Source: an uncultured Cardiobacterium sp. (GTDB lineage Bacteria > Pseudomonadota > Gammaproteobacteria > Cardiobacteriales > Cardiobacteriaceae). Taken from it: 6,095 nucleotides of DNA. Of the stretch, positions 1 to 5,782 are shown piece after piece. The number at the start of each line of letters is the position of its first letter. Position 1 is the stretch's first letter. Below the pieces are notes generated by a model, which was given only the letters and a program-made list of their open reading frames with translations, made no database searches and had not been told where the DNA came from. The stretch lies in NCBI RefSeq assembly GCF_938028185.1, contig NZ_CALJAH010000284.1:1-6095 (forward strand), given 5' to 3'. The translations under genes and the position numbers were made by a program.

Positions 1-30
1 TTTCTCGCCACCGTCGCAAAATCGTCGCAT

Positions 31-92
31 CATCCGGATGGTGCGCCGAGGCGCACCCTATGGCGGATTCTGGGCGTAGGGTGTGTCGGCGC
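31..92. repeat. Intergenic palindrome and GC-rich hairpin, probable dispersed repeat
   Basis: This is non-coding DNA just past the stop codon of the 560-aa gene. CATCCGGATG (31-40) is a perfect 10-bp palindrome. It runs directly into a strong hairpin in which GGTGCGC (40-46) pairs with GCGCACC (51-57) around a CGAG loop. A second, imperfect inverted repeat overlaps it: 43-60 (GCGCCGAGGCGCACCCTA) against 77-92 (TAGGGTGTGTCGGCGC), so two mutually exclusive folds are possible. A GC-rich arm ending in CACCCTA resembles dispersed intergenic repeats seen in many proteobacterial genomes; that is an inference, since no second copy lies in this window. On the minus strand no U-tract follows the hairpin, so it is not a standard intrinsic terminator, although it could shield the 3' end of the upstream message. 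Confidence 0.5.
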
Positions 93-97
93 AAAGG

Positions 98-1780
98 CTA
101 TGGTTGCGAGGGCGCAGGCGATGCGGCGGCGGGTTTTTCTTCTTCCGCACCGGTTTGTGCGCGCCCGTCCGGGCTGGCGTCGTCTTCGTCTTCGAGCATT
201 TGTTGGATGTGGTCGCGGCGTCTGATAGCTTCGTCGAGTGCGCCGCGTTTTTCGCCATGTTCGTCGGTTATATTCCAGGCGGCGGACGGGGCGTCGGCGC
301 GTTCGCGCCAGGCAGCAAGCGGGTTGCCGTCGCGGTCGTAGAGGACTTCGCTGCTTTCGTTGGCGTAACGCCGGTAGAGGTAGAGCAGGTGGCCGTTGTC
401 GTGGTAGTAGCGGATGCCGTCGGCGAGCTCGCCCGCTGCGCGGTAGGGGTCGTCCGGCTCGTCAAGGTGCTCCGGGCGCGGCATTTGTGCGGCGAGGCGG
501 CCATCGAGGTAGATGTTCATCCGGCTTTGTGCTTTGCCGCCGGCGAAGGTCTGCACGCTGGAGATGCTGCCGTCTTTGCGGTACCAGACGACTTTGCTGT
601 CCGCGGTGGTGGTGTCGAAGTCGTGCGGGTCGGCGTCCTTGACGAGGATGAAGGGCGCCGTCTGCGGGCTGTGGCTGTCCTGGTAGTAGTCTTGCGCGAC
701 GAGGCGGCCATCGGCGGTTTTGCCCAGCGCCTTGCGGTAGTAGCCGCCGGGGCTGGCGCTGGCGACGGGGGCATTGTTGGCGTCGAAGTACCAGGTTTGG
801 CCGTCGTTCTGCGGGGTGTAGTCGAGGGTGGTGGCGCCCGCCTGTCGTGCATCGAGGATGTTTTCCGGGAGCAGGCCGGGCAGGGCGACGGGTTCGGGCA
901 ACGGGTCGGGGGCGTTGTTCGCGGGGAAGAGCTCGGCTTTGACGAGGTCAAGCAGTTCTTTCCCGCGCGCGCGGATGGGGGCGAGCTCTTCGGGCGCGGG
1001 GCCGTTGTCGAGGAGGTTGCCGTCTTTGTCCCAACTGCTGACTTCTTTCGGTTTGTCATCGGCGCTGTTATGCACGGCGATGAGCGGGCTGCCGTCTTCG
1101 CGGTAGAGGATTTGCGCGCCGTCGTCGTCGCTTTGCAGGATGGCCATCAGTTTGCCGCTGGGGTAGTAGAGGCGCAGGCCGCTGCCGATTTCGCCGAGGT
1201 CGCGGTTGTAGGGGTCGTCCGCCGGGTCGTCGTCGCCATCCGCTTTCGGCAGTTGTACGGCGAGGCGGCCATTCTGGTAGAAGTTGTGGCGGCCGCTTTC
1301 TTTGCCGTCGCGGTAGTCCTGGATGCTTTGTACGCTGCCGTCTTCGCGGTACCAGACGGTTTTGCTGTCGCTGTTGTTGCTGTCAAAGTCGTGCGGGTCG
1401 CTGTTTTTTTTGAGGATGAAGGGCGCGGTTTGCGGTTTGCCGCTGTCCTGGTAGTAGTCCTGGACGACGAGGCGGCCATCGGCGGTTTTGCCTAGCGCCT
1501 TGCGGTAGTAACCGCCTGTGGTCGCCTGGTCAACGGGGCTGCCGCCCGCGTTGAAGTACCAGGTCTGTTCGTCGCCGGGGGTGTAGGCGATGTCGGTTTT
1601 GGCGGCGCGGGTGGCGTCGAGGATGTCTTCCGGCCAGGTGGCCGTCATGTGTGCCGGAGCTGCCAGCTGGTTGATGGCGACGGCGGGCGGGCTGTCGGGT
1701 TCGGCGCGGCGCGGGGCTTCGGGGTTGACCAGCGCGGCAGCGAGGCCAAGGGTGATGAGGATGGCGGGGAGTTGAATCAT
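98..1780 (-). CDS. Exported or anchored YwqK/MORN-like repeat protein with internal tandem duplication
   Basis: A 560-aa protein of unknown function. Residues 3-18 form a hydrophobic segment (IQLPAILITLGLAAALV), read as a signal peptide or membrane anchor; unusually, no Lys or Arg precedes it. ATG 1780 is the first possible start after an in-frame TAA and has a GGAG five bases upstream. The body consists of two long homologous copies, residues about 50-280 and 305-529. Each carries several short motifs of the type Y-x2-3-G-x-L, for example WYREDGSVQSIQDY, FYQNGRLAVQL, LYYPSGKLMAIL and ILYREDGSPL in copy 1, and WYRKDGSISSVQTF, IYLDGRLAAQM and VLYDRDGNPLAAW in copy 2. This spacing of aromatic residue, D/N-G and hydrophobic residue resembles the YwqK-type antitoxin/MORN-like beta-hairpin families. 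The C-terminus (530-560) is acidic, then Ala/Pro-rich and probably disordered. It lies 72 bp after the efflux lipoprotein gene, on the same strand. No toxin partner is visible, so a toxin-antitoxin role is not supported. That it is a real gene is nearly certain; the family assignment is moderate. Confidence 0.85.
   Translation of the reverse strand: MIQLPAILITLGLAAALVNPEAPRRAEPDSPPAVAINQLAAPAHMTATWPEDILDATRAAKTDIAYTPGDEQTWYFNAGGSPVDQATTGGYYRKALGKTADGRLVVQDYYQDSGKPQTAPFILKKNSDPHDFDSNNSDSKTVWYREDGSVQSIQDYRDGKESGRHNFYQNGRLAVQLPKADGDDDPADDPYNRDLGEIGSGLRLYYPSGKLMAILQSDDDGAQILYREDGSPLIAVHNSADDKPKEVSSWDKDGNLLDNGPAPEELAPIRARGKELLDLVKAELFPANNAPDPLPEPVALPGLLPENILDARQAGATTLDYTPQNDGQTWYFDANNAPVASASPGGYYRKALGKTADGRLVAQDYYQDSHSPQTAPFILVKDADPHDFDTTTADSKVVWYRKDGSISSVQTFAGGKAQSRMNIYLDGRLAAQMPRPEHLDEPDDPYRAAGELADGIRYYHDNGHLLYLYRRYANESSEVLYDRDGNPLAAWRERADAPSAAWNITDEHGEKRGALDEAIRRRDHIQQMLEDEDDASPDGRAQTGAEEEKPAAASPAPSQP
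194..868 (-). repeat. Internal duplication, C-terminal copy
   Basis: Encodes residues 305-529 of the 560-aa protein, the partner of the copy at 941-1633. The two are joined by a Pro-rich linker (residues about 281-304, with PDPLPEP). The copies have drifted at the edges and in the acidic loops but keep a nearly invariant core at residues 345-369, which differs from 89-113 at one residue only. The copy ends in a charged helix-like stretch (DEAIRRRDHIQQML) equivalent to the helix near 264-280 of copy 1. Confidence 0.9.
941..1633 (-). repeat. Internal duplication, N-terminal copy
   Basis: Encodes residues 50-280 of the 560-aa protein. It aligns over its whole length with residues 305-529 at an offset of 254-256 residues. 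Shared landmarks in order are PE-[DN]-ILDA, QTWYF, GGYYRKALGKTADGRLV, QDYYQDS, QTAPFIL, DPHDFD, DSK-x-VWYR-x-DGS, the [QL]-x-GRLA segment, DDPY and the LYR/LYD-x-DG-x-P motif. The best conserved DNA is 1442-1516, which matches 674-748 at 70 of 75 positions by eye. Confidence 0.9.
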
Positions 1781-1785
1781 GGGGT

Positions 1786-1815
1786 CTCCGTGGGATTGTG
1801 GGAGCGGGCATTATA
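1786..1815 (-). promoter_or_regulatory. TATAAT -10 box and GGAG ribosome binding site for the 560-aa gene
   Basis: On the minus strand a perfect TATAAT lies at 1815-1810, which would place a transcription start near 1803, about 22 bases before the ATG at 1780. GGAG (1789-1786) sits five bases before that ATG. No good -35 hexamer is found 15-18 bases upstream of the -10; the best TTGA matches (TTGAAC, TTGACC) are too far away. The gene may therefore have its own weak or activator-dependent promoter, be read through from the efflux gene, or both. The promoter is an inference from one hexamer. Confidence 0.4.
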
Positions 1816-1852
1816 GCGGGGGTTCGCCGGGTAATTGCTGCGGTTCAAATGG

Positions 1853-3277
1853 TCAACGACGGGGTGTTACGGGCGCGTTGGCGGGCGACGGCTGCGGGCG
1901 CGCGCTTTCGTTGTCCTGCAGGTTGCCGCCCAAGGCGAGGTGCAGGGTCAGGCTGCGCGTGAGCTGCTCGTAGCGGTTGTTTTGCAGCGATTCTTCGACG
2001 CTGCGGGTCGCGTTTTCTTTTTCCAGCACGTCTTGCAGGCTCGCCGCGCCCGCCTGGTAGCGGATGCGGGTGAGGTTTTCGATGTCTTTGGCCTGGGCGA
2101 GGCGGGTTTGCAGGCTGGCGGCTTCGTCGCGGCTTTGCTGGAGGTTGAGGATGGCGTTTTGCGTTTCGCCCAAGGCGCGGTAAAGCGTCTGGCGGTAGCT
2201 GGCGAGGCTTTGCTGGTAGCTGGTTTCGGCTTCTTTTTCAGCGAGCGCTTTTTTGTGGGCGTTCAAGAAGGGCAGGGTGATGTTGGCGGTGAGTGCGCCG
2301 ACGGGGTTGTGCAGCAGTTGCAGCAGGCGGTCGGCGCCGGTGCCAAGGCTCGCGCCGAGGCTGAGGTCGGGGTAGTAGTCGCGTTCGGCGATGGCGATGT
2401 TGCCGATGTTTTGTTGCAGGCGGTATTGCGCGGCGCGCAGGTCGGGGCGCTGCGCGAGCAGATGCGCCGGGATGCCGCTGTCGATAGCGGGTACGGTGAG
2501 GGCTTTCAGGCTCGGCTCGCCGCTGATGACACGGCTGACGGGCGCGCCGAGCAGGCTGGCGAGGGTGGTTTCAGCCTGTTGCCGCTGGTTTTGCAATTGG
2601 TCGCGGCTGGCGTCGAGGCTGGTGCGGTTTTGTTCCGCCTGGCGCAGGTCAAGCTGGCTGGCGCTGCCCGCGCGTTCTTTGGTGCGGGTGAGTTCCAGCG
2701 TTTGTGCGGCGTTTTGCCGGTAGGCGGCGTTCAGCGCCAGTTGGTCGTTGAGGTTGGCGATTTGCAGGTAGGCGCTGACGATGTCGCCGATGAGGGAGAG
2801 GCGGGTGGCGAGCAGGTCTTCGGCGCTGGCTTCGCTTTCCCATTGGGCATTGCTCTCGGCGAGGCGCAGTTTGCCCCAGAGATCGGTCTGGTAACTGACG
2901 CCGAGGCTGGTGCTGTAGTTCTGGCTGGTGCGGCCGCCGTGGCTGAGGTTGCGGTTCACGCCCGCGCCGATGCTGCCGCTGTAGTCGGGGGCGCGGTTGG
3001 CTTGGCTGTTTTCGAGTGCGATGCGGCTTTTTTGCCAGGCAAAGCCGGCGGCGGCAAGGTTCTGGTTGTGGGCAAGGCCGCGCGCGACGAGCTGGTCAAG
3101 TTCGGCGCTGCTGTAGTCGCGCCACCATTCTGTGTGCTGGTTCACGGCGCGGTCGCTGCTCTCAAACATCCACGCGGCGGGGACGGCGCTTTGCGCGAGC
3201 TCCTGTTGCAGGTTGTGCGGGGTGCTGCTGGCGCAGCCTGCAAGCAGGACGGCGAGGAGGAGGGGTTTGGCATTCAT
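1853..3277 (-). CDS. Outer-membrane efflux lipoprotein, NodT/OprM (TolC-like) family
   Basis: A 474-aa protein, the usual length for this family. These proteins form trimeric outer-membrane channels with a long periplasmic alpha-barrel that vents substrates from tripartite pumps (RND, MFS or ABC type). The N-terminus MNAKPLLLAVLLAGC is a lipoprotein signal with the acylated Cys at residue 15; the next residue is Ala rather than Asp, consistent with outer-membrane sorting. Two outer-membrane efflux repeats follow, roughly residues 55-245 and 270-450. Family signatures seen are WWRDYSSAELDQLV (51-64), TDLWGKLR (131-138), LLAQRPDLRAAQ (273-284), IGNIAIAERDYYPDLSLGASLG (split 291-301 and 302-312), and YQAGAASLQDVLEKEN (407-422). 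The C-terminus is a Pro-rich tail. ATG 3277 is chosen because it gives a complete lipobox and has AAGGAA just upstream. No adaptor or inner-membrane pump gene lies beside it, so its substrate and partners cannot be named. The nearest named relatives would be MtrE, OprM and CusC, but an exact symbol is not justified. Confidence 0.93.
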   Translation of the reverse strand: MNAKPLLLAVLLAGCASSTPHNLQQELAQSAVPAAWMFESSDRAVNQHTEWWRDYSSAELDQLVARGLAHNQNLAAAGFAWQKSRIALENSQANRAPDYSGSIGAGVNRNLSHGGRTSQNYSTSLGVSYQTDLWGKLRLAESNAQWESEASAEDLLATRLSLIGDIVSAYLQIANLNDQLALNAAYRQNAAQTLELTRTKERAGSASQLDLRQAEQNRTSLDASRDQLQNQRQQAETTLASLLGAPVSRVISGEPSLKALTVPAIDSGIPAHLLAQRPDLRAAQYRLQQNIGNIAIAERDYYPDLSLGASLGTGADRLLQLLHNPVGALTANITLPFLNAHKKALAEKEAETSYQQSLASYRQTLYRALGETQNAILNLQQSRDEAASLQTRLAQAKDIENLTRIRYQAGAASLQDVLEKENATRSVEESLQNNRYEQLTRSLTLHLALGGNLQDNESARPQPSPANAPVTPRR

Positions 3278-3282
3278 GGGTG

Positions 3283-3288
3283 TTCCTT
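3283..3288 (-). promoter_or_regulatory. Ribosome binding site of the efflux lipoprotein gene
   Basis: AAGGAA on the minus strand, five bases before ATG 3277. It is the clearest Shine-Dalgarno in the window and supports the start that yields the lipoprotein signal. The remaining gap back to the prfA stop (3289-3366) shows no convincing sigma70 promoter and no minus-strand intrinsic terminator, so read-through from hemA-prfA is possible. Confidence 0.6.
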
Positions 3289-3366
3289 GTGAAGCATCGG
3301 TCGCGCAAGGTTACGCCATGTTGCCCGCGGGCGGTTTTACGGGTTTTTTAGTTAGGGCGGGGCGGG

Positions 3367-4449
3367 TTACAGGCTGTTTTGCAGGTCGAGCAGGGCGTTG
3401 GCTTCTTGTTCTTGTTGGAGCGGGGTGATGACGCTGTCGAGGTCGCCTTCCAGCACTTCGGCGAGGTTGTAGAGGGTGAGGTTGATGCGGTGGTCGGTGA
3501 CGCGGCTTTGCGGGTAGTTGTAGGTGCGGATGCGTTCGCTCCTGTCGCCGCTGCCGACCAGGCTTTTCCGTTCCGCCGCCTGTTCGCTCTGCGCTTTGCT
3601 GCGTTCAATGTCCAAGAGGCGCGCGGCGAGCAGGCGCATGGCTTTGGCGCGGTTTTTGTGTTGTGAGCGCTCTTCCTGGCATTCGACGACGATGCCGCTC
3701 GGCAGGTGGGTGATGCGGATGGCGCTGTCGGTTTTGTTGATGTGTTGGCCGCCTGCGCCGGAGGCGCGGTAGGTATCGACTTTGAGGTCGGCGGGGTTGA
3801 TTTCTACCGGCTGGATGTCGTCGCCGACGGGGAGGATGGCGACGGTGGCGGCGGAGGTGTGGATGCGCCCGCCGGATTCGGTTTCGGGGACGCGCTGTAC
3901 GCGGTGCGCGCCGGACTCAAACTTGAGGGTGGAATAGACGTTCTGCCCGCTGATTTGGCTGATGATTTCTTTGTAGCCGCCGTGTTCGCCGGGGTTTTCG
4001 CTGAGGATTTCGATTTTCCAGTTTTTTTGTTCGGCGTATTTGCCGTACATTCTGAAGAGGTCGCCCGCGAAGAGGGCGGCTTCGTCGCCGCCTGTTCCGG
4101 CGCGGATTTCGAGGTAGATGTCGGCGCCGTCCAGCGGGTCTTTGGGTATCATCTGCCGCGCCAGTTGGTGTTCGTTGGCGGCGATTTGTGCTTCGAGTGC
4201 CGGGCGTTCGGCGGCGGCGAGTTCGGCCATTTCGGGGTCGCTTTCGAGGTCGGCGAGGTCGGCCAGTTGGTGTTCGAGCGCTTCGGTGGCGTCCAATATG
4301 GCGATGACGGGGGCGAGTTGGGCGTGTTCTTGCGCGTAGCGCCGCAGTTGGTCGGGGTTGGCGGCGGTTTCAGGCAGGGCGAGCAGGCCGTTGAGTTCTT
4401 CGTGGCGCTCGCGCAGGCTGGCGAGTTTTTCGCGGATGGCGGGGTGCAT
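3367..4449 (-). CDS. prfA: Peptide chain release factor 1 (RF1)
   Basis: A 360-aa protein, the same length as E. coli RF1. It acts in the cytoplasm, where it recognises UAA and UAG in the ribosomal A site and triggers hydrolysis of peptidyl-tRNA. The N-terminal helical domain covers roughly residues 1-100. AGTGGDEAALFAGDLFRMY (117-135) opens the core domain. The stop-codon recognition tripeptide P-x-T is P188-E189-T190, in RVQRVPETESGGRIHTSA; the P-x-T form identifies RF1 and excludes RF2, which carries SPF. The catalytic GGQ is at 233-235 in SGAGGQHINKTDSAIR, the motif whose Gln is methylated by PrmC. ERIRTYNYPQSRVTDHRI (305-322) is the conserved C-terminal core block. The start codon directly follows the hemA stop (TAA-ATG, no gap), and only a weak GAG lies upstream inside hemA, so translation is probably coupled to hemA. 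The usual downstream neighbour prmC is not present; an efflux lipoprotein gene follows after 89 bp. Complete, with no missing key residue. Confidence 0.98.
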   Translation of the reverse strand: MHPAIREKLASLRERHEELNGLLALPETAANPDQLRRYAQEHAQLAPVIAILDATEALEHQLADLADLESDPEMAELAAAERPALEAQIAANEHQLARQMIPKDPLDGADIYLEIRAGTGGDEAALFAGDLFRMYGKYAEQKNWKIEILSENPGEHGGYKEIISQISGQNVYSTLKFESGAHRVQRVPETESGGRIHTSAATVAILPVGDDIQPVEINPADLKVDTYRASGAGGQHINKTDSAIRITHLPSGIVVECQEERSQHKNRAKAMRLLAARLLDIERSKAQSEQAAERKSLVGSGDRSERIRTYNYPQSRVTDHRINLTLYNLAEVLEGDLDSVITPLQQEQEANALLDLQNSL

Positions 4450-4452
4450 TTA
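4447..4452 (-). other. hemA stop / prfA start junction (TAAATG)
   Basis: On the minus strand the hemA stop TAA (4452-4450) is followed at once by the prfA ATG (4449-4447), with no spacer and no overlap. Together with the weak Shine-Dalgarno this suggests that ribosomes finishing hemA reinitiate on prfA. The hemA stop is UAA, a codon read by RF1 itself as well as by RF2. Confidence 0.75.
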
Positions 4453-5724
4453 GTGGGTCTCGGTTTTGAAGGTGTCGGCGATGATGGCGAGCCAGTCTTT
4501 GTGGTCGGGCGGGATGGCGTGGATGAGTTCGCTGGGGTTGTGCAGCAGTTTGTTGGTGAGTTTGCGGCTGAGTTGTTCGAGCAGTTGTGCCGGGTCTTCG
4601 CCGTGGGCGAGGCGGCGGTAGCTTTCTTGTAGGAGTTGTTCGCGGATGGTGTTGGCGTTTTCCCGCATTTTGCGCACGATTTGTTGTTGGGGTTTGGAGC
4701 GCAGCCAGCCGATGAGGTCGTCGCCGTAGAGGTTGATGATGGCTTCTGCCTGCCGTGCCGCGCTTTGTCGCGCCTTGAGGTTGTCGTCGATGATTTGTTC
4801 GAGGTCATCGACGCTGTAGAGGAAGGCCTGGTTCAGGGTGTCGATGGCGGGGTCGAAGTTGCGCGGGATGGCGAGGTCGATGAGGACTTGCAGGCTGTTG
4901 CGCCGCCGGTTGAGGGATTCTTTGATGTGTTCGCGGCTGATGAGGGTGCGGTCGCTGCGCGCGGCGCCGATGATGATGTCGGCTTCGTGCAGTTGTGCGG
5001 GCAGTTGTTCGAGGCTGATGGCGAAGCCGCCGTGTTCTTCGGCCAGCGTTTGTGCGTGGGCAAGGGTGCGGTTGACGATGATGAGGCGCTTGATGTCGTT
5101 GTCTTTCAGGTATTTGGCGACGAGGCGTGCGGTGTCGCCTGCGCCGACGATGAGCGCGGTGCGGCGGTTGTGGTCGTCGTAGAAGCGGTGGGTGAGTTTG
5201 ACCCCGGCGGCGGCGACGGAGACGTTGTTGGCGCCGATTTGGGTGCTGTGGCGGATTTGTTTGGCGACGGCGAAGCTTTGCTGGAAGAGGCGCTCCAGTA
5301 CGCCGCCGATGGTGCCCGCTTTTTTGCCGAGGTGGTAGGCCTGTTTGAGTTGGCCGAGGATTTGCGGTTCGCCGAGGATGAGCGAGTCCAGCCCGCTGGC
5401 GACGCGGTAGATGTGGCGGATGGCGTCGCGGTCGCGGTAGTGGAAGGTGATGGCGGCGAGGGCTTCCGGCGTGGTGTGTTTGGCAGCCGCGAGCCACTGT
5501 GCGAGGCGGGCGGGGTCGCCGCCGACGGTGTAGATTTCGCTGCGGTTGCAGGTGGAGAGCAGCGCGATTTCGCCCGCGCCGCTGGCTTCGCGGCAGGCGG
5601 CGAGGGCGGTGATGGTTTCGTCGGGGGTGAAGCTGTATTTTTCGCGCTGCGCGGCGTCGGCGGTGTGGTGGTTGAGGCCGTAGGCGGTGATGGTTTTGCC
5701 GGGCGGGTCGTGGGGGTTCAACAT
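4450..5724 (-). CDS. hemA: Glutamyl-tRNA reductase
   Basis: A 424-aa protein, normal for bacterial GluTR. It reduces glutamyl-tRNA(Glu) with NADPH to glutamate-1-semialdehyde, the committed step of the C5 route to 5-aminolevulinate, heme and other tetrapyrroles. The N-terminal catalytic domain has GLNHHTA (16-22) and LLSTCNRSEIY (55-65), with the thioester-forming nucleophile Cys59. The signature RHIYRVASGLDSLILGEPQ (103-121) contains the conserved His104 and runs into ILGQLKQAY. The NADPH Rossmann domain has LIVGAGDTARLVAKYL (191-206), IIVNRT (215-220) and LIDLAIPRNFDP (281-292). FLYSVDDLEQIIDDN (301-315) leads into the helical dimerisation domain, with KLTNKLLHNPS near the end (388-398). 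The start at ATG 5724 gives about eight residues more before the NHHTA motif than E. coli HemA, and no clear Shine-Dalgarno precedes it; no better in-frame start is seen (TTG is codon 2). It heads the hemA-prfA pair and is divergent from the TPR-like gene. Heme-responsive control is known in relatives but not visible here. Confidence 0.98.
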   Translation of the reverse strand: MLNPHDPPGKTITAYGLNHHTADAAQREKYSFTPDETITALAACREASGAGEIALLSTCNRSEIYTVGGDPARLAQWLAAAKHTTPEALAAITFHYRDRDAIRHIYRVASGLDSLILGEPQILGQLKQAYHLGKKAGTIGGVLERLFQQSFAVAKQIRHSTQIGANNVSVAAAGVKLTHRFYDDHNRRTALIVGAGDTARLVAKYLKDNDIKRLIIVNRTLAHAQTLAEEHGGFAISLEQLPAQLHEADIIIGAARSDRTLISREHIKESLNRRRNSLQVLIDLAIPRNFDPAIDTLNQAFLYSVDDLEQIIDDNLKARQSAARQAEAIINLYGDDLIGWLRSKPQQQIVRKMRENANTIREQLLQESYRRLAHGEDPAQLLEQLSRKLTNKLLHNPSELIHAIPPDHKDWLAIIADTFKTETH

Positions 5725-5750
5725 ATGGTCATTAAAAGTTTCATGTAGGT

Positions 5751-5779
5751 ATTTTAAGCTATCGCGCTTTCTCTTTCAG
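5751..5779 (-). promoter_or_regulatory. hemA: Candidate sigma70 promoter for hemA-prfA
   Basis: On the minus strand CTGAAA (5779-5774, four of six matches to TTGACA) is separated by exactly 17 bases from TAAAAT (5756-5751, five of six matches to TATAAT). Transcription would start near 5744, leaving a leader of about 20 bases before the hemA ATG at 5724. This is the AT-richest stretch in the window and it lies in the divergent intergenic region, both of which fit a promoter. The -35 sits four bases from the start codon of the divergent gene, so the two transcription units probably interfere or are co-regulated. Called from hexamer similarity only. Confidence 0.5.
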
Positions 5780-5782
5780 CCG

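Noticed and set aside
1..33. Possible minus-strand gene start reading off the left edge (ATG 33, MMRRFCDGGEK)
   Set aside because: Only eleven codons are visible, there is no Shine-Dalgarno, and a repeat-like hairpin lies immediately upstream. There is too little to support a gene.
98..1780. YwqJK-type toxin-antitoxin module
   Set aside because: The protein has YwqK-like repeats but is 560 aa, appears exported, and has no toxin-sized partner next to it; its neighbours are an efflux channel and a non-coding repeat.
1835..3292. 485-codon plus-strand open frame opposite the efflux gene
   Set aside because: It lies antisense and in register with a clear NodT/OprM-type protein, has Val/Ala/Gly-rich low-complexity translation, and shows no recognisable domain. 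It is explained by codon bias.
3324..3349. Possible plus-strand terminator: CCCG, then CGGG followed by six T
   Set aside because: The stem is only four pairs with a 12-base loop, and no plus-strand gene lies upstream. On the minus strand, where the genes are, no U-tract follows the GCCCGCGGGC palindrome.
4636..5748. 370-codon plus-strand open frame opposite hemA
   Set aside because: It is the in-register antisense of glutamyl-tRNA reductase, with acidic Val/Ala/Gly-rich translation and no motif.
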